DNA of 64,000 nt from Bradyrhizobium sp. Tv2a-2 (GCF_000472425.1 NZ_AXAI01000006.1:347644-411643), one strand, 5' to 3'. Shown: positions 8,800 to 17,938, counted from the stretch's first letter. The notes: generated from the sequence alone by a model not told the origin. Made by a program: numbers and translations.

Positions 8800-9861
8800 A
8801 TGTCCTCAGTGCATATTCGCGACGTCAGGAAGTCGTTCGGCGGCTTTGAGGTCCTGCACGGCGTGACGGTCCCGATCGAGGATGGCGAGTTCGTCGTCCT
8901 GGTCGGCCCCTCCGGATGCGGCAAATCGACCCTGTTGCGCATGCTCGCTGGGCTGGAAAACATCACCTCGGGCACGATCTCGATCGGCGAGCGCGTCGTC
9001 AACAATGTCCAGCCCAAGGAGCGGGACATTGCGATGGTGTTCCAGAACTATGCGCTCTATCCGCACATGACGGTTGGCGAGAATATGGGCTTCTCGCTCA
9101 AGTTGCGTGGGGCCTCCACGTCCGAGATCAACAAGCGGGTGCAGCGCGCCGCCGAGATCCTGGCGCTGACGCCCTTGCTCGAGCGCTATCCGCGGCAGCT
9201 TTCCGGCGGCCAGCGCCAGCGCGTGGCAATGGGACGGGCCATCGTGCGCGATCCCCAAGTGTTCCTGTTCGACGAGCCCTTGTCCAACCTTGACGCCAAG
9301 TTGCGCGTGGCCATGCGCACCGAGATCAAGGAACTGCACCAGCGGCTGAAGACGACCACCGTTTACGTTACCCACGACCAGATCGAGGCAATGACGATGG
9401 CCGACAAGATCGTCGTCATGCATGACGGCATCGTCGAGCAGATCGGCTCGCCGCTCGATCTCTATGACAAGCCGGACAACCAGTTCGTGGCGGGCTTCAT
9501 CGGCTCGCCGGCGATGAACTTCCTCAAGGGCAAGGTCGCGGTGAACGGCACTGCCTCGTTCGAGGGGCCGAACGGCGTCAAGCTGCCGCTGAAATCGGCG
9601 CCCGCCAATTCCAACGGGCAGGCGGTGGTCTATGGCGTGCGGCCGGAGCATTTCACCATCGCCGATGACGGCGCGGACGCCGAAATCATCGTGGTCGAAC
9701 CGACCGGCTCGGAGACACAGGTTTATGCCAAGCTCGGCGGCGAGCAGGTCGTGGCGGTGTTCCGCGAGCGGCACCAGTTCAATCCCGGCGACAAGGTCAA
9801 GCTGAAGCCGGATCCGTCGCTGGTGCATCTGTTCGACGAGACGACAGGAAAACGGCTGTAG
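8800..9861 (+). CDS. Sugar ABC transporter ATP-binding protein, MalK/UgpC type
   Basis: The 353-residue ATPase has Walker A GPSGCGKST at about 37-45, the Q-loop in VFQNYALYPHMT, the signature LSGGQRQRVAMGRAIVRDP, Walker B VFLFDEPLSNLDA and the switch His in YVTHDQ. The C-terminal third is the MalK-type TOBE regulatory domain, which places it in the CUT1 carbohydrate class. It energises the importer built by the two permeases downstream. Unusually for such operons, the ATPase gene comes first. A GGGGAGGG site precedes the ATG. Confidence 0.95.
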   Translation: MSSVHIRDVRKSFGGFEVLHGVTVPIEDGEFVVLVGPSGCGKSTLLRMLAGLENITSGTISIGERVVNNVQPKERDIAMVFQNYALYPHMTVGENMGFSLKLRGASTSEINKRVQRAAEILALTPLLERYPRQLSGGQRQRVAMGRAIVRDPQVFLFDEPLSNLDAKLRVAMRTEIKELHQRLKTTTVYVTHDQIEAMTMADKIVVMHDGIVEQIGSPLDLYDKPDNQFVAGFIGSPAMNFLKGKVAVNGTASFEGPNGVKLPLKSAPANSNGQAVVYGVRPEHFTIADDGADAEIIVVEPTGSETQVYAKLGGEQVVAVFRERHQFNPGDKVKLKPDPSLVHLFDETTGKRL

Positions 9862-9943
9862 GAAAGCTCGCGCGCGCTCAGCCGGACAATCATAAACGCG
9901 CGGCAAAAGCACAACAAAGCAGAAGAAAACGGGAGTGGAGACT

Positions 9944-11257
9944 ATGGGAGACTTTAACAGGCGCGACATCCTCAAGGTCGGCGTCGGTGCGACCACGGCA
10001 CTCGCCGGCGCTGGGATCGTGCCCGTACGCGCGGCCGAATGGACCAATACTCCGGAGGCCAATGCGTCGATCCGGGTGTTGCGCTGGAAGCAGTTTATCC
10101 AGGCCGAGTTCGACAAGTTCGCCGAACTGACCAAAGCATTTTCCGAGAAGACCGGCGTCAAGGTGAAGCTCGAGGCCGAAAGCTGGGAAGATATCCGCCC
10201 GAAGGCCGCGGTGGCTGCCAATGTCGGCGCCGGCCCCGACCTGATCATCGGCACGCTGGATGATCCTTTCAAATTCCCGGACAAGCTGATCGACGTCACC
10301 GACGTCGCCGAATATCTCGGCGCCCAGTATGGCGGCTGGTATCCGGTGGCCGAGAAATACGGCAAGAAGGGCAACAGCTGGATCGCCATTCCGCAAGGCG
10401 CGACAGGCGGATGCATGAACTATCGCATCAGCCACATGAAGGCAGCGGGGTTCGAGGAGTTTCCGAAGGATCTGCCGGGCTTCCTGAAGCTCTGCCAGGG
10501 CCTGAAGAAGAACAACACGCCGGCCGGCTTTGCACTCGGCCACGCCACTGGCGACGCCAACGGCTGGTGCCACTGGCTGCTGTGGGCGCATGGCGGCAAG
10601 TTGGTCGATCAAAAGAATCAGGTCGCGATCGATTCGCCGGAAACAATTGCGGCGCTCGAATACGCCAAGCAGTTGTACGCCACCTTCATCCCCGGTGTGC
10701 TCTCCTGGAATGACTCCAACAACAACAAGGCGTACCTGGCCGGCGAAATCAGCCTCACGCTGAACGGCATCTCGATCTGGACGGTCGGAAAGACCTCGCC
10801 CGATCCGAAGCAGCAGGAGATCGCCAAGGATACGAATCACGCCGCCTGCCCGATTGGTCCCGGCGGCAAGTCCACCGAGCAGCAGAACGTGCTGGTCGCC
10901 TACGGTTACAAATATTCCAAGTACCCGAAGGCCGTGAAGGAATACATCCGCTTCATGTGGGACAAGGCGAATTACGACGCCTGGGAGGTTGCCTCCAACG
11001 GCTATGTGTCGCCGCCGCTCCCGGCCTATAATGACAATCCCGTCTGGACCTCGGATCCCAAGATCACGCCGTTCCGTGATTGCCTGAAGCGTTGCCTCGA
11101 CAATGGCTATGCCGGCGATCTCGGCAACGCCTCGGCGGGTGCGATGGGCGACTTCATCGTCGTCGACATGTTCGCGGAAGCGGCTTCGGGCTCGGCGTCT
11201 CCGAAGGATGCGGCAGCGCGCGCTGCCGAGCGCGCCAAGCGTTACTACCAGGCCTGA
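9944..11257 (+). CDS. Sugar ABC transporter substrate-binding protein (Tat-type signal)
   Basis: The 437-residue protein is an extracytoplasmic solute-binding protein of the CUT1 class. The N-terminus has a twin-arginine pattern (NRRDILKVG), a hydrophobic stretch and an Ala-rich cleavage region (VPVRAAEW at about 30), suggesting Tat export. The mature part carries the usual EKTGVKVKLE and PDLIIGTLDDP segments. Length is normal. ATG 9944 with GGGAGTGGAG upstream is preferred over GTG 9935. The ligand cannot be read from sequence; the nearby sugar-acid genes suggest a sugar or sugar acid. Confidence 0.92.
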   Translation: MGDFNRRDILKVGVGATTALAGAGIVPVRAAEWTNTPEANASIRVLRWKQFIQAEFDKFAELTKAFSEKTGVKVKLEAESWEDIRPKAAVAANVGAGPDLIIGTLDDPFKFPDKLIDVTDVAEYLGAQYGGWYPVAEKYGKKGNSWIAIPQGATGGCMNYRISHMKAAGFEEFPKDLPGFLKLCQGLKKNNTPAGFALGHATGDANGWCHWLLWAHGGKLVDQKNQVAIDSPETIAALEYAKQLYATFIPGVLSWNDSNNNKAYLAGEISLTLNGISIWTVGKTSPDPKQQEIAKDTNHAACPIGPGGKSTEQQNVLVAYGYKYSKYPKAVKEYIRFMWDKANYDAWEVASNGYVSPPLPAYNDNPVWTSDPKITPFRDCLKRCLDNGYAGDLGNASAGAMGDFIVVDMFAEAASGSASPKDAAARAAERAKRYYQA

Positions 11258-11273
11258 TCTATCAGCCGATCGT

Positions 11274-11300
11274 GCGGCGTCCGGGCGCTCCGGACGCCGC
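11274..11300. promoter_or_regulatory. Perfect 11-bp intercistronic hairpin between the binding-protein and permease genes
   Basis: GCGGCGTCCGG and CCGGACGCCGC pair fully around the 5-base loop GCGCT, 16 bp after the binding-protein stop and 22 bp before the permease start. No U-tract follows. Such hairpins in ABC operons often protect the upstream binding-protein mRNA and lower downstream expression; that role here is inference. Confidence 0.7.
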
Positions 11301-11322
11301 ATTGATCATCGGGAGTTCTTCT

Positions 11323-12267
11323 ATGGCTGTCATCGCCGAACCCGTCGTACAGGCGCCACGTGCAAGCCTGTTGTCGCGGGCACTCGAGAACAGGAGTTTC
11401 CTGGGCTCGCTGTTCATGCTGCCGGCCATACTCATTCTTGTGCTGTTTCTGGCCTATCCGCTGGCGCTGGGCTTCTGGCTTGGCCTCACCGATACCAGCA
11501 TCGGCGGCACCGGGCACTATGTCGGCATCGCGAATTTCGTGTCACTGGCAAAGGATTCCGTGTTCTGGCTTTCGGTGTTCAACACGATCTTCTACACGGT
11601 GACCGCCAGTGTCGTGAAATTCGCGATCGGGCTTTATCTTGCCGTGCTGCTCAACGAACGGTTGCCGTTCAAATCCATCCTACGCGCCATCGTGCTGCTA
11701 CCCTTCGTGGTGCCGACGGTGCTATCGGCGATCGCGTTCTGGTGGATCTATGACAGCCAGTTCTCGATCATCTCGTGGGTGCTGATCAAGGCCGGTTTGA
11801 TCCACAACTACATCGAGTTCCTGGGCGATCCCTGGAATGCGCGCTGGTCGGTGGTCGTCGCCAATATCTGGCGCGGCGTGCCGTTTGTTGCGATCACGCT
11901 GCTTGCGGGTCTGCAGACCATCTCGCCCTCGCTCTACGAGGCGGCCAATCTCGACGGCGCCACGAACTGGCAGCGCTTCCGCTACATCACGCTGCCGATG
12001 CTGTCGCCGATCATCGCGGTCGTCATGACCTTTTCGGTCCTGATGACCTTCACCGACTTCCAGCTGATCTACACCATCACCCGCGGCGGGCCGATCAACG
12101 CGACGCATCTGATGGCGACGCTGTCGTTCCAGCGCGCCATCACCGGCGGGCATCTGGGCGAGGGCGCCGCGATTTCCAACGCCATGATTCCGTTCCTGGT
12201 CGCGGCGATCCTGTTGAGCTTCTTCGGGCTGCAGCGCACGCGCTGGCAGCAGGGCGGGAGGGACTGA
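11323..12267 (+). CDS. Sugar ABC transporter permease, MalF/UgpA type
   Basis: The 314-residue integral membrane protein has about six helices, the first being FMLPAILILVLFLAYPLALGF. The EAA loop that contacts the ATPase is visible as YEAANLDGATNWQRFRYITLP near 210-230, with the conserved Gly. The ATG at 11323 with GGGAGTT upstream is the start. The frame stays open further upstream, but only as a shadow of the binding-protein gene. It partners the next permease, which begins 2 bp after its stop. Confidence 0.93.
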   Translation: MAVIAEPVVQAPRASLLSRALENRSFLGSLFMLPAILILVLFLAYPLALGFWLGLTDTSIGGTGHYVGIANFVSLAKDSVFWLSVFNTIFYTVTASVVKFAIGLYLAVLLNERLPFKSILRAIVLLPFVVPTVLSAIAFWWIYDSQFSIISWVLIKAGLIHNYIEFLGDPWNARWSVVVANIWRGVPFVAITLLAGLQTISPSLYEAANLDGATNWQRFRYITLPMLSPIIAVVMTFSVLMTFTDFQLIYTITRGGPINATHLMATLSFQRAITGGHLGEGAAISNAMIPFLVAAILLSFFGLQRTRWQQGGRD

Positions 12268-12269
12268 CC

Positions 12270-13145
12270 GTGACGACAACCGAAGACCAAAGCGTCGGCA
12301 TGTCCTATCTGGACAGCTGGCCGCGCCGTACGCTCAGGATCTATCTGCCGCTCGGGCTGATCGTCTTCTTCCTGCTGTTCCCGTTCTACTGGATGGCGGT
12401 GACGACCTTCAAGCCGGACGCGGAGATGTACGATTATGAGAAGTACAATCCGTTCCTGATCGCACATCCAACGATGGAGCACGTCTACAAGCTGTTCTTC
12501 GAGACCGACTATCCGCAATGGATGACGAACACGATCATCGTCTCGATCTCCTCGACTTTCATCTCGCTGTTTGCCAGCGTCTGTGCGGCCTATGCAATCG
12601 AGCGTTTGCGCTACAAGGGCTCGCGCTATGTCGCGCTCGGCATTTTCCTGGCCTATCTGGTGCCGCCCTCGATCCTGTTCATTCCGCTCGCGGCCATCGT
12701 GTTCCAGCTCGGGCTATTCGACGGCAATCTCGCGCTGATCCTGACCTATCCGACCTTCCTGATCCCGTTCTGCACCTGGCTGCTGATGGGCTATTTCCGC
12801 ACCATCCCTTATGAGCTCGAGGAATGTGCCCTGATCGATGGTGCGACGCGCCTGCAGATCCTGACCAAGATCACGCTGCCATTGGCGCTGCCTGGGCTGA
12901 TCTCAGCCGGCATCTTCGCCTTCACGCTGTCCTGGAACGAGTTCATCTACGCGCTGACCTTCATTTCCTCGTCGGAGAACAAGACCATTCCCGTCGGCGC
13001 CATCACCGAACTCGTCAATGGCGACGTCTACCATTGGGGCGCGCTGATGGCGGCAGCCCTTGTCGGATCCGTCCCCGTCGTGATCCTTTATTCTTTCTTC
13101 GTCGAGCATTATGTGTCGGCCATGACCGGCGCCGTGAAGGAGTAA
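12270..13145 (+). CDS. Sugar ABC transporter permease, MalG/UgpE type
   Basis: The 291-residue membrane protein has six predicted helices starting at YLPLGLIVFFLLFPFYW. The MalG-type EAA motif is ELEECALIDGATRLQILTKI near residue 190, and the ending VEHYVSAMTGAVKE is typical of this subfamily. The GTG at 12270, preceded by GGGAGGG inside the previous gene, is the likely start; ATG 12300 is the alternative. It completes the ATPase, binding protein, permease, permease order. Confidence 0.92.
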   Translation: MTTTEDQSVGMSYLDSWPRRTLRIYLPLGLIVFFLLFPFYWMAVTTFKPDAEMYDYEKYNPFLIAHPTMEHVYKLFFETDYPQWMTNTIIVSISSTFISLFASVCAAYAIERLRYKGSRYVALGIFLAYLVPPSILFIPLAAIVFQLGLFDGNLALILTYPTFLIPFCTWLLMGYFRTIPYELEECALIDGATRLQILTKITLPLALPGLISAGIFAFTLSWNEFIYALTFISSSENKTIPVGAITELVNGDVYHWGALMAAALVGSVPVVILYSFFVEHYVSAMTGAVKE

Positions 13146-13186
13146 GCGCGCGAGGCCGGCGACAAGAACAAACAAGGAGTTGGCTC

Positions 13187-14173
13187 TTGCATATTCTGGT
13201 TCTGGGCGCTGCCGGCATGGTCGGCCGCAAATTCGTGGAACGCCTGCTGCGCGACGGGCGGCTCGGCAGGAGCGACATCACCCGGCTGACCCTTCACGAC
13301 GTGGTGGCGCCGGCGAAACCCGAAAAGGCCGGATTTCCGGTCGAGGTCATGGCCGGCGACTTCGCGGTACCAGGCGCTGCCGAAAAATTGATCGCAGGCC
13401 GCCCCGACGCGATCTTCCATCTGGCCGCTATCGTTTCGGGCGAGGCCGAGCTTGATTTCGACAAAGGCTATCGCATCAATCTCGACGGCACCCGGATGCT
13501 GCTCGATGCCATCCGCCTGGCCGGCGGCGGCTACAAGCCGCGGGTCGTCTTTACCTCCTCGATTGCCGTGTTCGGCGCGCCGTTCCCGGACGCCATTGGT
13601 GACCAGTTCTTCCATACGCCGCTCCTGAGTTACGGCACCCAGAAGGCGATCGGCGAACTCCTGCTGGCCGATTATTCGCGACGCGGCTTCCTCGACGGCA
13701 TCGGCATCCGCCTGCCGACCGTCTGCATCCGTCCCGGCGCGCCGAACAAGGCGGCCTCCGGCTTCTTCTCCAATATCCTGCGCGAGCCGCTGGCGGGGCA
13801 GGAGGCGGTGCTGCCGGTCTCGGAAGATGTGCGCCACTGGCATGCCACCCCGCGCTCGGCCGTGGGCTTCCTGCTGCATGCGGGCACCATGGACCTCGCG
13901 ACCGTAGGTCCGCGCCGCAACCTCACCATGCCGGGCCTGTCCGCAACCGTGGGCGAGCAGATCGCGGCTCTCAAGCGTGTGGCCGGCGAGAAGGTTGCCG
14001 CCCGGATCAAGCGCGTACCGGATCCCTTTATCATCGGCATTGTCGACGGCTGGCCACGCAATTTCGAAGCCAAGCGTGCGCGCGAGCTCGGCTTCACCAC
14101 CGCCGAGAAGAACTTTGACGACATCATCCGGATTCACATCGAGGACGAACTTGGTGGTAAGTTCGTCGACTGA
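13187..14173 (+). CDS. denD: NAD-dependent epimerase/dehydratase-type D-erythronate dehydrogenase-like protein
   Basis: The 328-residue extended SDR has the Rossmann motif GAAGMVGRKF at about 7-16, HLAAIVSGEAE, and the catalytic YGTQK. The string GIRLPTVCIRPGAPNKAASG is characteristic, as I remember it, of DenD (D-erythronate dehydrogenase) proteins, which oxidise C4 sugar acids at C2. The TTG start at 13187 is supported by AGGAG seven bases upstream, and the next residues HILVLGAAG begin the fold at once. It follows the sugar importer by 41 bp. The usual DenK/DtnK and OtnC partners are absent here, so the substrate may differ. Confidence 0.82.
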   Translation: MHILVLGAAGMVGRKFVERLLRDGRLGRSDITRLTLHDVVAPAKPEKAGFPVEVMAGDFAVPGAAEKLIAGRPDAIFHLAAIVSGEAELDFDKGYRINLDGTRMLLDAIRLAGGGYKPRVVFTSSIAVFGAPFPDAIGDQFFHTPLLSYGTQKAIGELLLADYSRRGFLDGIGIRLPTVCIRPGAPNKAASGFFSNILREPLAGQEAVLPVSEDVRHWHATPRSAVGFLLHAGTMDLATVGPRRNLTMPGLSATVGEQIAALKRVAGEKVAARIKRVPDPFIIGIVDGWPRNFEAKRARELGFTTAEKNFDDIIRIHIEDELGGKFVD

Positions 14174-14176
14174 CGG

Positions 14177-14244
14177 AGCATGATCCGGAACCGAAGGGCC
14201 GCCCAAGCGCAAAGCGTGAAGCGGTTTTCCGAAGAGATCATGCT
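14177..14244. repeat. Palindromic repeat of the AGCATGATC...GATCATGCT family
   Basis: Nine-base arms AGCATGATC and GATCATGCT enclose CGGAAC..., GTGAAGCGGTTTTCCG. This is an inverted, diverged relative of the second hairpin in the repeats at 34286-34384 and 49663-49761. It begins 3 bp after the DenD-like stop and may act as a terminator or mRNA end stabiliser. Confidence 0.7.
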
Positions 14245-14274
14245 TAAAACAAGGACATTTGCGGGAGCATTGCC

Positions 14275-15444
14275 ATGACAGCCAGCATCGTTGGATGGGC
14301 TCATACACCGTTCGGCAAATTCGATACCGAAACGGTCGAGAGCCTTGTGGTTCGCGTCGCCAATGAGGCACTCGCGGACGCCGGCGTCTCTGCCGCCGAT
14401 GTCGACGAGATCGTGCTCGGGCATTTCAATGCCGGCTTCTCGCCGCAGGATTTCACCGCCGCGCTGGTGCTGCAGGCCGATCCGAACCTGCGCTTCAAGC
14501 CGGCGACGCGGGTCGAGAATGCCTGCGCGACCGGCTCGGCCGCCGTGCATCAGGGCATTCGTGCGATTGCGGCGGGCCAGGCGAAGATCGTGCTGGTGGT
14601 CGGCGTCGAGCAGATGACGCGCACGCCCTCGGCCGAGATCGGCAAGAACCTCTTGAAGGCCTCGTACCTGCCGGAGGACGGCGACACCGTCGGCGGGTTT
14701 GCCGGCGTGTTCGGCAAGATCGCGCAAGGCTATTTCCAGAAATATGGCGACCAGTCGGACGCGCTCGCGATGATCGCCGCCAAGAACCACAAGAACGGCG
14801 TCGCCAATCCCTTCGCGCAAATGCGCAAGGATTTCGGCTTCGAGTTCTGCCGCTCCGAAAGCGAGAAGAATCCCTATGTCGCCGGTCCGTTGAAGCGCAC
14901 CGACTGCTCGCTTGTCTCCGACGGCGCCGCGGCGCTGGTGCTGACCGATTCAGAAACCGCAAAGACCATGGGCAAGGCGATCAACTTCCGCGCTACCGCG
15001 CATGCGCAGGATTTCCTGCCGATGTCCAAGCGTGACATCCTGCAGTTCGAAGGCTGCACGGTGGCCTGGCAGCGCGCGCTGGAGAAGGGCGGCTTGCAGC
15101 TCTCCGATCTCTCCTTTGTCGAGACCCATGACTGCTTCACCGTCGCCGAGCTGATCGAATATGAGGCGATGGGCCTGACGCCGCGCGGGCAGGGCGCGCG
15201 TGCGATCAAGGAAGGCTGGACCCAGAAGGGCGGCAAGCTGCCGATCAACCCCTCCGGCGGTCTGAAGGCCAAGGGACATCCGATCGGCGCAACCGGCGTC
15301 TCCATGCATGTGATGACGGCGATGCAGCTCGCCGGCCAGGCGCCGGAAGGGATGCAGCTCAATGGCCCCAAGCTCGGTGGTATCTTCAACATGGGCGGCG
15401 CCGCGGTCGCGAACTACGTCTCGATCCTCGAGCCGGTGAAGTAG
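14275..15444 (+). CDS. Thiolase family protein, SCP2-thiolase-like acetyl-CoA acetyltransferase
   Basis: The 389-residue protein has a complete thiolase active site. The nucleophilic C84 lies in ENACATGSAA, the second motif is THDCF near 285, and GHPIGATGVSMH holds the catalytic His near 340. Its ending FNMGGAAVANY and the sequence ETHDCFTVAELIEYEAMG place it with SCP2/lipid-transfer-type thiolases rather than PhaA. It would cleave a 3-ketoacyl-CoA or form one. It stands between the DenD-like gene and an MDR oxidoreductase, each separated from it by a palindromic repeat. The specific substrate is unknown. Confidence 0.88.
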   Translation: MTASIVGWAHTPFGKFDTETVESLVVRVANEALADAGVSAADVDEIVLGHFNAGFSPQDFTAALVLQADPNLRFKPATRVENACATGSAAVHQGIRAIAAGQAKIVLVVGVEQMTRTPSAEIGKNLLKASYLPEDGDTVGGFAGVFGKIAQGYFQKYGDQSDALAMIAAKNHKNGVANPFAQMRKDFGFEFCRSESEKNPYVAGPLKRTDCSLVSDGAAALVLTDSETAKTMGKAINFRATAHAQDFLPMSKRDILQFEGCTVAWQRALEKGGLQLSDLSFVETHDCFTVAELIEYEAMGLTPRGQGARAIKEGWTQKGGKLPINPSGGLKAKGHPIGATGVSMHVMTAMQLAGQAPEGMQLNGPKLGGIFNMGGAAVANYVSILEPVK

Positions 15445-15457
15445 GACTGGTGACACT

Positions 15458-15553
15458 GTCATGCCCCGCGAGAGCGGGCATCCACTAACCACAAGCGCGC
15501 GCGATCACTGACGGTTGTAGCTACCGGATCGTTGGCTTTCGCGGGCGATGACG
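15458..15553. repeat. Dispersed palindromic intergenic repeat (GTCATGCCCGCG-type)
   Basis: The left end GTCATGCCCCGCGAGAGCGG and the right end CTTTCGCGGGCGATGAC pair imperfectly across about 96 bp, in the layout of the large Bradyrhizobium intergenic repeats. An in-frame ATG at 15548 for the next gene falls inside the repeat, which argues for the later GTG start at 15602. Confidence 0.6.
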
Positions 15554-15601
15554 GGGGGTGTGCGGTTTGCCACGCGGGCAGTACCCAACAAGGAACCGAT
15601 C

Positions 15602-16597
15602 GTGAAGCGTGTCGACATCAGCTCCTACGGCATTCCGGAAGAGGTGGCCCGTTGTGTCGACGTTCCGGACGTCGGGCGGCCCGCGGCTGGCGAAGTCATC
15701 TTTGACGTCCTGGCCTTCCCGATCAATCCCGCCGACGTGATGTTCTGCCGCGGCGCGTACCGGATCAAGCCGCCGCTGCCTGCGACGCCCGGCGCGGAAT
15801 GTGTTGGCCGCGTTGTCGTCGTCGGCGAGGGCGTCTCCTATGTCTCGCCGGGCGATCTCGTGATCAACCTGCAGCGCGAGAACTGGGCGCAGCGCCGCCG
15901 CGTCAAGGAGAGCGATATCGTTCGCCTGCCTGCAGGCATCGACCTGCGGCAGGCTGCGATGGTGCGTATTAATCCACCGACCGCGCTTTTGATGCTGACG
16001 GATTTCGTCGATCTCAAGCCGCGTGATTGGGTGTTGCAGAACGCCGCTAATTCCGCAGTCGGCAAACTTGTAATCCGGTTGGCGAAGATGCGTGGCCTGC
16101 GGACCATTAACGTCGTCCGCCGCGAGGAGTCGTTTGCGGAGCTGAAGGCGCTCGGCGCCGATGTCTGCCTCGTCGATGGACCTGATCTCGCCGCGAGCGT
16201 CGCCTCGGCCGCCGGTGGCGCGCCGGTCACACTCGCGCTGGACGCAGTTGCGGGCGAGGCTACGGGGCGGCTGGCGGCTGCACTCGCCGACGGCGGCACT
16301 GTCTGCAACTATGGCGCGATGGCGGCGACGGGAAATGGCGTCAACATCCCGTATTCCGAGCTGATCTATCGCGGTATCAAGGTCACGGGCTTCATGCTCG
16401 GGCGCGGACTTGCGGGCCGTTCGCTGAGCGACATCCGCAAACTTTATGACGAGATTGCCGTACAGGTGCAGGCCGGCGCGCTGCAGGCGCCGGTCGAAGC
16501 CGTTTATCCCATCGATGACATCGCCGCGGCACTGATGCATGCCCAACGTGGTGCGCGAAGCGGGAAGATCCTGGTTACGCCGAACGGCATGGTCTGA
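15602..16597 (+). CDS. Zinc-independent MDR oxidoreductase (quinone/enoyl reductase-like)
   Basis: The 331-residue medium-chain dehydrogenase/reductase has an N-terminal GroES-like part (FPINPADVMFCRGAY, TPGAECVGRVV) and a Rossmann part starting near DWVLQNAANSAVGKLVIRLA. This resembles the mitochondrial 2-enoyl thioester reductase (ETR1/MECR) group more than alcohol dehydrogenases. The catalytic and structural zinc cysteines are absent. It would use NADPH to reduce an enoyl or quinone substrate. The GTG at 15602 follows AAGGA and is preferred over ATG 15548, which lies in a repeat. Confidence 0.85.
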   Translation: MKRVDISSYGIPEEVARCVDVPDVGRPAAGEVIFDVLAFPINPADVMFCRGAYRIKPPLPATPGAECVGRVVVVGEGVSYVSPGDLVINLQRENWAQRRRVKESDIVRLPAGIDLRQAAMVRINPPTALLMLTDFVDLKPRDWVLQNAANSAVGKLVIRLAKMRGLRTINVVRREESFAELKALGADVCLVDGPDLAASVASAAGGAPVTLALDAVAGEATGRLAAALADGGTVCNYGAMAATGNGVNIPYSELIYRGIKVTGFMLGRGLAGRSLSDIRKLYDEIAVQVQAGALQAPVEAVYPIDDIAAALMHAQRGARSGKILVTPNGMV

Positions 16598-16633
16598 GGT
16601 ACGCGGGGCAGGGCGCCGTCGCGCGCCTCCACT

Positions 16634-17938
16634 TTATCGTGCGCCCGTCACGCGCCAGATGACATTGCCGACGTCGTCGGCGACCAGCAGCGAGCCGTCG
16701 GGTCCAAGCGCGACGCCGACCGGCCGTCCGTAGGAGAAATCCTCGTCAGGCGCGAGGAAGCCCGACAGGATATCCCTGGGCGGGCCGGATGGGCGACCGT
16801 TCTCGAAGGGCACGAACACGACCTTGTAGCCGCTGAGCGTCGAGCGATTCCAGGAGCCGTGCTGACCGATCACCATGCCATCGGGAAAGCCCGGCAGCGT
16901 GCCGGCCGGCATCCAGCACAGGCCGAGTGAAGCGGTATGCCCGCCGAGCGCGTAATCGGGCTGGATGGCCTTGGCGACCAGGCTCGGATCCTGCGGCACG
17001 CGATCGTCGACGATCTGCCCCCAGTAGCAATAGGGCCAGCCGTAGAAGCCGCCGTCGCGCACCGAGGTCAGATAATCCGGCGGCGTTTCGTCACCGATTC
17101 CATCGCGCTCGTTGACGACGGTCCAAAGTACGCCGGTGTTCGGCTCCCACGCGAGACCCACGGGATTACGCAGGCCACTGGCGAAGATGCGGCTGCTGCC
17201 GCTGGCAAGATCGAGCTCATAGATCGCGGCACGACCCTCCTCAACCTCCATGCCGTTCTCGGCGATGTTGGAGAGCGAACCGACCCCGGCATAGAGCTTC
17301 TTGCCGTCCGGGCTCGGCAACAGGCTGCGGGTCCAATGTCCGGCCGGCTTGAAGGTAACGAGCTTTCGCCCAGATGCCGTGATGCGGTCGGCGCCCGCCG
17401 CATACGGAAAGGCCACCACGCCGTCGGTATTGCCGACATAGAAGGTGTCGCCGATCAGCGCCATGCCGAAGGGCTGGCTCAGCCCTTCCATGAAGGGCTG
17501 ATGCACTTCAGCGACACCGTCGCCGTCGCGATCGCGCAAGAGGGTGATGCGATTCGCGCTGACGCCGAGCGCATGCGCGCGCCGCATCGTCGCCTGCATC
17601 GCATAGGTGAACATGCTTTTGATGGGGCCTGCGATCTGGTTCGCTTCCGAAATCAGCACGTCGCCATTGGGCAGCACATTGATCCAGCGCGGGTGATCCA
17701 GCCCTTTTGCGAACGCATTGACCTGAAGTCCGCCTGCGGCGGTCGGCTTCTCGCCGTCGCTCCAGCCCCTGGCCGACGGCATTTTGAGCGTGGGCAGCGC
17801 TCCTTGCGGTTTGGCTTCCGGAATGTCCGGCGTGTTGCCCCAGGCGGCCTTTTGCGGCACGCCCTGCATCCGGCGCCACCTCAAGGCGGCGCCGCCAATC
17901 AGCGCCACGAACTGCGCGAACATGCTGGAAAACGTCAT
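16634..17938 (-). CDS. PQQ-dependent sugar dehydrogenase-like beta-propeller (L-sorbosone dehydrogenase family)
   Basis: The 434-residue protein starts with a hydrophobic anchor or signal (SSMFAQFVALIGGAAL) and continues as a six-bladed propeller of the soluble glucose/sorbosone dehydrogenase fold. Markers are HPRWINVLPNGDVLISEAN, LLRDRDGDG (calcium-site-like), GLRNPVGLAWEPNTG, and GPDGSLLVADDVGNVIWRV at the end. It probably faces the periplasm. PQQ is inferred from the fold only. The ATG at 17938 with AGAGGGA upstream is chosen over the start 33 bases earlier. It is convergent with the MDR gene. Confidence 0.85.
   Translation of the reverse strand: MTFSSMFAQFVALIGGAALRWRRMQGVPQKAAWGNTPDIPEAKPQGALPTLKMPSARGWSDGEKPTAAGGLQVNAFAKGLDHPRWINVLPNGDVLISEANQIAGPIKSMFTYAMQATMRRAHALGVSANRITLLRDRDGDGVAEVHQPFMEGLSQPFGMALIGDTFYVGNTDGVVAFPYAAGADRITASGRKLVTFKPAGHWTRSLLPSPDGKKLYAGVGSLSNIAENGMEVEEGRAAIYELDLASGSSRIFASGLRNPVGLAWEPNTGVLWTVVNERDGIGDETPPDYLTSVRDGGFYGWPYCYWGQIVDDRVPQDPSLVAKAIQPDYALGGHTASLGLCWMPAGTLPGFPDGMVIGQHGSWNRSTLSGYKVVFVPFENGRPSGPPRDILSGFLAPDEDFSYGRPVGVALGPDGSLLVADDVGNVIWRVTGAR

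Noticed and set aside
8806..11302. Long minus-strand frames opposite the ABC ATPase and binding-protein genes
   Set aside because: Both plus-strand genes have complete motifs; the antisense products look like GC-bias shadows.
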